A stretch of 8,691 bases of DNA from QHWK01 sp035315685 (GTDB taxonomy: Bacteria > Acidobacteriota > Vicinamibacteria > Vicinamibacterales > CAVVIG01). The stretch spans positions 1 to 8,691 of the forward strand of contig DATFXR010000493.1 in assembly GCA_035315685.1 (NCBI GenBank), in the 5' to 3' direction. The notes below the pieces were generated by a model. That model was not told where the DNA came from. It saw only the letters and a list, made by a program, of their open reading frames with translations, and ran no database searches. The first letter of the stretch is position 1. Every line of letters begins with the position of its first letter. Below are positions 4,161 to 8,691 of this stretch, in pieces. The position numbers and the translations under genes were made by a program.

Positions 4161-6773
4161 ATGCGGATGCTGTGGAAAGCGCTGATCGCGGTTGTCGTTC
4201 TGCTCGCGCTCGTCGCCGGCGGCGGCTATCTCTATCTGCGGCGCTCGCTGCCGCAACTCGAAGGAACGATCGTCGTTGCCGGGCTGTCGGCGCCAATCGA
4301 CGTCGTTCGCGACGCCGACGCGATCCCGCACGTCTTCGCAACGAACAAGCAGGACGCGCTGTTCGGGCTCGGCTACGTCCATGCGCAGGACCGTCTCTGG
4401 CAGATGGAGTTGCAGCGCCGCATCGCGTTCGGACGGTTGTCAGCGGTGCTCGGGCCCGCGGCGGTGCCGCAAGATCGTTTTCTCCGCACGGTTGGCTTCG
4501 GCCGCGCCGCGAAGAGCGCCTGGGAGACGACGCCCGACTGGGCGAGGCAGCAGATCAACGCGTATCTCGCCGGCGTGAACGCGTTCATCGCGGGGCATCA
4601 TGGCGCCGGGCTGCCGCCGGAGTTCACCCTCCTGCGATTCGAGCCCGAGCCGTTCACCGGACCCGACGTGCTCGCGTGGGTGAAGATGATGGCGTGGGAT
4701 CTGAGCGCGAACTATGCGTTCGAGTTGCTGCGTCACGATCTCGCCAACGCCGTCGGCGCTGAGCGGATGGCGCAGTTGATGCCACCGTACGCGGTACGGG
4801 GACTGTCGATCACGGAAGGGCCGGGATGGCCGGGCGGACCGGGTGAGGCTGGTGGGTCGGGTGCGTCAGGTGGGCCGGGTGGGTCAGGCGGGTCAGGCGG
4901 GCCTGGCGGGTCGGATGCCACACATCAGACGTCCCTGAATAAACCGAGCAGTCCGACCTGCCCGACCTGCCAGACCTGCCCCGCTTGCCAGACTCACCCG
5001 ACCTACCCGGCTCTCCCCGCGTTCATGCGCGCGCTCGCGTCTGACAATCGCGCGCTCACCGAGGCGCTCCTGGGCGGCGCGGGCGCGGAAGCGATCGGTT
5101 CCAACAACTGGGTGGTGGACGGCACGTTGACGGCCACCGGCAAGCCGATGCTCGCCAACGATCCGCACCTTGGCGCGCGGCTGCCCTCCACCTGGTATCT
5201 CGCGCACGTGACCGGCGGCGATTTCGAGATCATCGGCGCGACGCTGCCCGGCGCGCCCGCCGTCGCGCTCGGACGGAATCGCTACATCGCGTGGGGCGCG
5301 ACCAACGTGGCGGCCGACGTCGAAGATCTGTATCGCGAGCACATCGACCCGACCGGGAAGCTGGTCGAATTCCGCGGCGCCCAGGAACCGATCGCGATCA
5401 TCCCGGAGACGATCCACGTCAAAGGCGCCGCGGATGTGCTCCTGAATGTCCGGATCACGCGACACGGTCCGATCGTGTCGGACGCAATCAACGCGAACAA
5501 CGCCGAATCGCGGGACCCCGGTCCCAGGCCGCCGGCCCTCGAACCGCTGGCATTCCGCTGGACCGCGCTCGATCGCAGCGACTCGACGGTGTCGTCCTTT
5601 CTGCGGCTGAACGAGGCGCGCAACTGGTCCGAGTTCACCGACGCGCTGCGCGATTTCGTCGCGCCGGCGCAGAACTTCGTCTATGCCGACGTCGACGGTC
5701 ATATCGGCTACTACGCGCCCGGCCGGATTCCGGTCCGCGCCTCAGGCGACGGGTCGGCGCCGGCCGACGGATGGACCGGGACCGCCGAGTGGACCGGGTG
5801 GATTCCGTTCGATGATCTGCCGCATCTCTACGATCCGCCGACACACGTCATCGTCACCGCGAACCATCGGCCGGCGCCGGCGAGCTACGGGTACCACCTC
5901 GGGCTCGAGTGGCCGGAACCGTATCGCGCACAGCGGATTCTCGATCTGCTGGGCAGCATTCACCTTCAGAATCACCGGTTCACGGTCGACGACTTCGCGC
6001 GAATCCAGGCTGACACGGTGTCACTGCATGCGAAGACGATGGTACCGCTGTTGCTCGCGCACGCGCAGCCGACGACTGCAGCGGATCGTCAGGCGCTCGA
6101 CCTCCTGCGGCGCTGGGACTTCGACGCGCGCGGCGACAGCGCTGCCGAGGCGATCTTCGCCGCCTGGTTCCAGCATCTCGCGCCGGCCATCGTCGAAGAC
6201 GACCTCGGCCAATTGCTGGGCGATCGCTACAAAGATCGCTACTCGTACGTCACCCGTTTCGTCATCCACACGCTGACGACCAACGACGCCGGCTGGTGCG
6301 ACGACGTGCGAACGCCGCAGCACGAGACGTGCGACGCTGCGGTGTCGCTCGCGCTGCGGCAGGGTGTGGCGGACCTCGAGCAGCGGCTCGGCAGCGACAT
6401 GGCACGCTGGCGGTGGGACGCGGTGCATCACGCGGTGTTTCCGCATCAGGGTCTGGACGCCGTCGCGGCGCTGCGGCCGATTCTCAGCCGCTCGGTGCCG
6501 AACGGTGGCGACTGGAGCACGGTCGACGTCGGCCCGGTCGCGACCGATCATCCGTACGAGCAGCACAACGTGCCCGGTTACCGTGAGATCATCGATCTGT
6601 CGCCGGTCAACGACAGCCGCTTCATCGATGCGGTCGGCGAGTCGGGACATTTTCTGTCGAGGCACTACGACGATTTCCAGCGCGACTGGCACGACGTGCG
6701 CCATCGACGAATGCGCATGTCGCGCGCGGACGTCGACAGCGGCGCGCTCGGCCATCTGCGCCTGACGCCGTAA
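4161..6773 (+). CDS. Penicillin acylase family Ntn-hydrolase, membrane-anchored
   Basis: This 870-residue S45 acylase is made as a precursor that cuts itself into alpha and beta chains and hydrolyses an amide such as a beta-lactam side chain or an acyl-homoserine lactone; the substrate cannot be read here. A hydrophobic segment (7-25) suggests export with a signal anchor. The alpha region has Ala-Ile-Pro-His-Val-Phe-Ala (54-60) and Gly-Tyr-Val-His-Ala-Gln-Asp-Arg-Leu-Trp-Gln-Met (71-82). The nucleophile is Ser314 in Gly-Ser-Asn-Asn-Trp-Val-Val, followed by Asn-Asp-Pro-His-Leu-Gly. Asn568 in Thr-Ala-Asn-His-Arg matches the oxyanion Asn of penicillin G acylase. The C-terminal Gly-Glu-Ser-Gly-His-Phe-Leu-Ser segment is also typical. 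Residues about 222-287 are a low-complexity insert from a DNA inverted repeat, placed where family members carry the spacer peptide. ATG 4161 is chosen over 4074 because the upstream frame lies in the divergent gene; ATG 4167 is an alternative. Confidence 0.9.
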   Translation: MRMLWKALIAVVVLLALVAGGGYLYLRRSLPQLEGTIVVAGLSAPIDVVRDADAIPHVFATNKQDALFGLGYVHAQDRLWQMELQRRIAFGRLSAVLGPAAVPQDRFLRTVGFGRAAKSAWETTPDWARQQINAYLAGVNAFIAGHHGAGLPPEFTLLRFEPEPFTGPDVLAWVKMMAWDLSANYAFELLRHDLANAVGAERMAQLMPPYAVRGLSITEGPGWPGGPGEAGGSGASGGPGGSGGSGGPGGSDATHQTSLNKPSSPTCPTCQTCPACQTHPTYPALPAFMRALASDNRALTEALLGGAGAEAIGSNNWVVDGTLTATGKPMLANDPHLGARLPSTWYLAHVTGGDFEIIGATLPGAPAVALGRNRYIAWGATNVAADVEDLYREHIDPTGKLVEFRGAQEPIAIIPETIHVKGAADVLLNVRITRHGPIVSDAINANNAESRDPGPRPPALEPLAFRWTALDRSDSTVSSFLRLNEARNWSEFTDALRDFVAPAQNFVYADVDGHIGYYAPGRIPVRASGDGSAPADGWTGTAEWTGWIPFDDLPHLYDPPTHVIVTANHRPAPASYGYHLGLEWPEPYRAQRILDLLGSIHLQNHRFTVDDFARIQADTVSLHAKTMVPLLLAHAQPTTAADRQALDLLRRWDFDARGDSAAEAIFAAWFQHLAPAIVEDDLGQLLGDRYKDRYSYVTRFVIHTLTTNDAGWCDDVRTPQHETCDAAVSLALRQGVADLEQRLGSDMARWRWDAVHHAVFPHQGLDAVAALRPILSRSVPNGGDWSTVDVGPVATDHPYEQHNVPGYREIIDLSPVNDSRFIDAVGESGHFLSRHYDDFQRDWHDVRHRRMRMSRADVDSGALGHLRLTP
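4839..5020. repeat. In-frame inverted repeat with 9-bp tandem arms inside the acylase gene
   Basis: The left arm (about 4839-4914) is built of some eight 9-bp units of the form GGYGGGTCR; the right arm (about 4951-5020) is built of their complements of the form CCGACCTGC. The inner 29 bp of the left arm, read against the complement of the right arm, differ at only a few positions (GGCGGGTCA/GGCAGGTCT and so on). The 36-bp centre is unrelated. Because the unit is 9 bp the reading frame is kept, and translation gives Gly-Gly-Ser/Gly-Gly-Pro triplets on the left and Pro-Thr-Cys, Gln-Thr-Cys, Pro-Ala-Cys triplets on the right, including Cys267, 270, 273 and 276. It ends 26 residues before Ser314. 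Confidence 0.85.
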
Positions 6774-6778
6774 GGCCG

Positions 6779-6841
6779 CCCACGAAGACACGAAGGTTGG
6801 TGTACAACAATTCTTTCTTCGTGTCTTCGTGCCTTCGTGGG
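6779..6841. repeat. Inverted repeat with 8-bp tandem arms, copy 1
   Basis: The left arm (6779-6796) reads CCCACGAAGACACGAAGG, two CACGAAGA-type units. The right arm (6818-6841) has three complementary units, CTTCGTGT, CTTCGTGC and CTTCGTGG. The centre contains GTTG-GTGTA-CAAC. It starts 5 bp after the acylase stop, so it will form a strong hairpin in the acylase transcript 3' end, and in the other strand's transcript if the phosphoribosyltransferase message reads this far. Confidence 0.8.
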
Positions 6842-6865
6842 AAGCCGCGGTGTCTGCGGTCGTGC

Positions 6866-6879
6866 CCGGCTTCAGCCGG
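6866..6879. repeat. CCGGC-loop-GCCGG hairpin, duplicate copy
   Basis: This is the copy 1 counterpart of the hairpin at 7016-7029, carried along by the tandem duplication. It has a perfect 5-bp CCGGC/GCCGG stem with a 4-nt loop and no T-run. Confidence 0.5.
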
Positions 6880-6919
6880 ATCGTGATCAGAAGGGCGTGA
6901 TCGGGACGCCGTAAGGGCG

Positions 6920-6991
6920 CCCACGAAGACACGAAAGCACGAAGGGTTGTGTACAAACAATTCTTTCTTCGTGTCTTCGTGCCGTCGTGGG
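6920..6991. repeat. Inverted repeat with 8-bp tandem arms, copy 2
   Basis: The left arm (6920-6946) now has three units (CACGAAGA, CACGAAAG, CACGAAGG) against three complementary units in the right arm (6968-6991). Compared with copy 1 the left arm has gained, or copy 1 has lost, exactly one 8-bp unit, which points to slippage inside the arm. One right-arm unit carries a T-to-G change (CCGTCGTGG). Confidence 0.8.
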
Positions 6992-7015
6992 AAGCCGCGG
7001 TGTCTGCGGTCGTGC

Positions 7016-7029
7016 CCGGCTTCAGCCGG
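7016..7029 (-). terminator. Hairpin just after the PRTase stop codon
   Basis: Read on the minus strand, CCGGC-TGAA-GCCGG begins 8 nt after the phosphoribosyltransferase stop and forms a short, very stable stem with a 4-nt loop. It is followed on that strand by the tandem-arm palindrome. No T-run follows, so if it ends transcription it would need Rho or act as an mRNA-stabilising 3' structure. Confidence 0.35.
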
Positions 7030-7037
7030 ATCGTGAA

Positions 7038-7658
7038 TCAGAAGCGCGTGATGGGGACGCCCGCCTGGCAGAGCGGACAGTCGCCCGCCGTGAAATTCTC
7101 CGGCGCCTGATACTCGGCGAGCGCGATGTTCGGGACGCCGAGATTGGTGACCGCCTCCATGCGATCGTAGATCTCCACCGTCGCGACGATGGTTCCCCCG
7201 GCGTCCTTGACGAGTTCAGCGCAGCGCGCGAAGGTCTGGCCGGTATTCCGGACGTCGTCGGCAAGCAGCACGCGCTTGCCCTTGAGCTCGTTGCGGTAGA
7301 ACGCGCGCAGCGCAAAGGTCCGGGCGGGATCGTAGTTGAACGGCGCGAAGATGCACGCCGGATGCGTGAGGCTGCGGCGGCTGTCGAGCAGACCGGCGAG
7401 CGTGTGCGCGAGCAACGCGCCGCCGGTGACAGGGCCCGCGACGACCTCGGTCTGCTGCACGAGATCGCCGGGCATCAGATCGATCAGGTCCTGCGCGAAG
7501 CGCCAGATCGTCGACGGCGTTCGGAACAGCTGATGCGGGTTGAGGTACACGCGGCCGTGGTAACCGTTGCCGTAATCGAAATGACCGTCCAGCATCAGGA
7601 CCTGCGACTGCCGCAGATCCCTCAGAGCCTTGTCACGCAATTCCGTGCGCTTGTCCAC
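7038..7658 (-). CDS. pyrE: Orotate phosphoribosyltransferase-like type I PRTase
   Basis: This 206-residue type I phosphoribosyltransferase probably makes OMP from orotate and PRPP in the cytoplasm; the gene follows dihydroorotase, the preceding pathway step. The PRPP-binding signature is Val-Leu-Leu-Ala-Asp-Asp-Val-Arg-Asn-Thr-Gly-Gln-Thr (130-142), and Val-Ala-Gly-Pro-Val-Thr-Gly-Gly-Ala-Leu (73-82) matches the OPRT nucleotide loop. Length fits OPRT. Two things are odd. The flexible-loop motif Lys-Glu-x-Lys-x-His-Gly of classical PyrE is replaced by Pro-Phe-Asn-Tyr-Asp-Pro-Ala-Arg (106-113), and the tail has Cys-Pro-Leu-Cys (194-197). An OPRT paralogue with another base substrate is therefore possible. 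GTG 7656-7658 is chosen because GAGGTG sits 4 nt upstream; the longer frame to 7769 is translated palindrome. The symbol rests on context as much as on sequence. Confidence 0.72.
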   Translation of the reverse strand: MDKRTELRDKALRDLRQSQVLMLDGHFDYGNGYHGRVYLNPHQLFRTPSTIWRFAQDLIDLMPGDLVQQTEVVAGPVTGGALLAHTLAGLLDSRRSLTHPACIFAPFNYDPARTFALRAFYRNELKGKRVLLADDVRNTGQTFARCAELVKDAGGTIVATVEIYDRMEAVTNLGVPNIALAEYQAPENFTAGDCPLCQAGVPITRF

Positions 7659-7662
7659 TGGG

Positions 7663-7668
7663 CACCTC
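7663..7668 (-). promoter_or_regulatory. Shine-Dalgarno site fixing the PRTase GTG start
   Basis: GAGGTG on the minus strand, 4 nt before GTG 7658, is the clearest ribosome-binding site in the window. It supports the short form of the protein over the longer frame that begins inside the upstream palindrome. Confidence 0.6.
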
Positions 7669-7670
7669 AG

Positions 7671-7771
7671 GTGTGCAGGACCGATCGGCCGATAGGGTGG
7701 GTTGGGAGGGCGGCGCTTCGCGCCGGTCGGTCCGACCCTACCCAGCCCACGGGCCGATCGGTCCCACACAC
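7671..7771. repeat. Long inverted repeat between dihydroorotase and PRTase genes
   Basis: The outer arms GTGTGCAGGACCGATCGGCC (7671-7690) and GGCCGATCGGTCCCACACAC (7752-7771) are complementary at all but two positions. Inside them, GGGTGGGTTGGG-type sequence (about 7694-7708) opposes CCCTACCCA (7736-7744). The centre holds GGCGC-TTC-GCGCC (7712-7724) and the near-palindrome GGTCGG-T-CCGACC (7725-7737). The right arm is the translated 3' end of dihydroorotase and contains its stop; the left arm ends just before the ribosome-binding site of the phosphoribosyltransferase gene. In the minus-strand operon transcript it would fold as a long branched stem between the two genes and could tune relative expression. 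Unlike the other four loci its arms are not simple tandem units. Confidence 0.8.
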
Positions 7772-8691
7772 CCCGCCTGCTCGTTCACGTAGACGAAGCG
7801 GCCGCCGACCATCGTCGCAGCGACGCCGCCACGGAGCGACCAGCCGTCGAACGGTGTGTTCTTCGATCGTGAGCGCATCGCCGCCGCGGACACCGTCACG
7901 CGGAGATCCGGCACCAGGATCGTGATGTCGGCCGGCGCACCCGGGCTGAGCGACCCGCCCGCGATGCGGAGAATCCGCGCGGGATTCACCGACAGCAGCT
8001 CGATCATCCGCGCGATCGAGATCACGCCGGCGTGAACCAGCCGATCGAAGCAGAGCGACACCGCCGTCTCGAGCCCGGTAATGCCGAACGGTGCGTGGTC
8101 GAACTCGACCTGCTTCTCGTCCGCGTGATGCGGCGCGTGATCGGTCGCGATCACGTCGACGCTGCCGTCGGCGATGCCGGCGAGCATCGCGTCGCGATCG
8201 GCGGTTTCGCGGAGCGGCGGGTTCATCTTCACGTTGGTGTCGTACGGAATGGGCGTGCGCAGCATCTCGTCGGTGAGCACGAAGTGGTGCGGCGTCACCT
8301 CGCAGGTCACGCGGACGCCCTTGGCCTTGCCGTAGCGGACCGCGTCGAGCGTCTGGCGCGCGCTCAGGTGGGCGATATGCACCACGCCGCCGGTGAGCCC
8401 GGCCAGCGAGATGTCCCGCAGCGCCATGATCGACTCGGCCTCGCCGGGAATGCCGCGCAGGCCGAGCGCCGCCGCGTGAAACCCTTCGTGCGCGACGCCA
8501 TCGCCTTTCAGCGTCTGCTCCTCGCAGTGCTCGATCACCGGCAGATCGAACATGGTCGTGTACTCGAGCGCGCGGCGCATCAGCATCGCGGTCGCGACCG
8601 GACGGCCATCGTCGGTGATCGCGACGCAGCCGGCGGCTTTCAGTTCGGCGATGTCGGCCAGCTGCTCGCCCTGCTGGCCGCGCGACACCGC
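7738..8691 (-). CDS. pyrC: Class I dihydroorotase, N-terminus outside window
   Basis: This amidohydrolase-family metalloenzyme cyclises N-carbamoyl-aspartate to dihydroorotate in cytoplasmic pyrimidine synthesis. The last 317 residues are present; about 110-130, including the first metal-binding His-x-His, lie beyond the right edge. Numbering from the edge, I see Glu-Ala-type helix then Asp-Asp-Gly-Arg-Pro-Val (27-32), metal-ligand His55 in Ile-Glu-His-Cys-Glu, His108 in His-Ile-Ala-His-Leu-Ser, Glu-Val-Thr-Pro-His-His (131-136), Asn-Val-Lys-Met-Asn-Pro-Pro-Leu-Arg (153-161), and catalytic Asp184 in Ala-Thr-Asp-His-Ala-Pro-His. The C-terminal domain has Ser-Arg-Ser-Lys-Asn-Thr-Pro-Phe-Asp-Gly (274-283) and Gly-Gly-Arg-Phe-Val-Tyr. 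These are all class I (PyrC/PyrDHO of Gram-positive and Aquifex type) motifs. The final dozen residues (Ala-Gly-Cys-Val-Gly-Pro-Ile-Gly-Pro-Trp-Ala-Gly) come from the inverted repeat. It heads the operon with the PRTase gene 79 bp downstream. Confidence 0.93.
   Translation of the reverse strand, partial: AVSRGQQGEQLADIAELKAAGCVAITDDGRPVATAMLMRRALEYTTMFDLPVIEHCEEQTLKGDGVAHEGFHAAALGLRGIPGEAESIMALRDISLAGLTGGVVHIAHLSARQTLDAVRYGKAKGVRVTCEVTPHHFVLTDEMLRTPIPYDTNVKMNPPLRETADRDAMLAGIADGSVDVIATDHAPHHADEKQVEFDHAPFGITGLETAVSLCFDRLVHAGVISIARMIELLSVNPARILRIAGGSLSPGAPADITILVPDLRVTVSAAAMRSRSKNTPFDGWSLRGGVAATMVGGRFVYVNEQAGCVGPIGPWAG

Larger units (their letters stand above)
6764..7055. repeat. Tandem duplication (141 + 151 bp) spanning the acylase-PRTase junction
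   Basis: Copy 1 (6764-6904) and copy 2 (6905-7055) each start with GACGCCGTAAGG, the last codons and stop of the acylase, and end with the last codons of the phosphoribosyltransferase on the other strand; GACGCC occurs again at 7056. Copy 1 keeps a short relic of the phosphoribosyltransferase end, Gly-Val-Pro-Ile-Thr-Pro-Phe-stop on the minus strand, against Thr-Arg-Phe-stop in the real gene. The copies differ by one extra 8-bp unit in the left arm of the internal palindrome plus several substitutions and 1-bp indels, so this is a real, aged duplication. It makes up the whole 264-bp gap between the two convergent genes. Confidence 0.88.

Noticed and set aside
4893..5702. 269-codon open frame on the minus strand
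   Set aside because: It is a shadow of the acylase beta region; the opposite strand has the catalytic Ser and the conserved flanks.
6021..6956. 311-codon open frame on the minus strand
   Set aside because: It is antisense to the acylase C-terminal half and reads into the palindromic repeat. No domain is recognisable.
6779..6991. Possible short CRISPR array
   Set aside because: Repeats are 8 bp and directly abutting, in facing orientation, and the larger repetition is a two-copy duplication of 141/151 bp. There are no spacers of uniform length and no cas genes.
7659..7769. Longer N-terminus of the PRTase
   Set aside because: The 37 extra codons are translated palindrome rich in Pro/Gly/Arg, they overlap the dihydroorotase stop, and a good ribosome-binding site marks the GTG at 7658.

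Overview
The window is GC-rich (roughly two-thirds G+C by eye), with short gaps, frequent GTG starts and little canonical Shine-Dalgarno sequence. The proteins (a TolC-type exporter, two sugar transferases, a membrane-anchored Ntn-hydrolase acylase, pyrimidine genes) are those of a free-living diderm bacterium. Composition, gene types and the abundance of small palindromic repeats suggest an uncultured-type Acidobacteriota (Vicinamibacteria-like) genome. That assignment is an inference; no marker gene is present.

Layout. Positions 2-334 (+) are the C-terminal end of a TolC-family outer-membrane protein. A G/C-skewed inverted repeat separates it from two envelope-sugar genes: a WaaE-like GT2 (473-1264) and a GT4 (1406-2518). 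Converging on these from the right is an unknown minus-strand pair, a 79-residue MerR/excisionase-type helix-turn-helix protein (2761-3000) overlapping a 64-residue single-pass membrane protein (2577-2771). After a 278-bp gap with several hairpins comes a minus-strand TIGR02757/DUF2400 protein (3279-4154). It is divergent, with only 6 bp between start codons, from a large penicillin-acylase-family protein (4161-6773). The acylase converges on a minus-strand pyrimidine pair at the right edge: class I dihydroorotase (7738-8691, N-terminus outside the window) followed by an orotate-phosphoribosyltransferase-like gene (7038-7658).

The most striking structure is not a gene. Nearly every junction holds an inverted repeat, and four of the five loci have arms that are themselves short tandem repeats of 7, 9, 9 and 8 bp facing their complements. 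Arm sequence differs from locus to locus but the design is shared. Three of these structures are translated: one forms the last 13 residues of the GT2, one forms the last residues of dihydroorotase, and one sits in frame inside the acylase just before its predicted autoprocessing serine. Its 9-bp units there become Gly/Ser/Pro triplets on one arm and Pro-Thr-Cys triplets on the other. Between the acylase and the phosphoribosyltransferase, the whole intergenic segment including one such structure has been tandemly duplicated across a GACGCC microhomology shared by the two gene ends.

No RNA gene, CRISPR array, transposase or phage gene was found.
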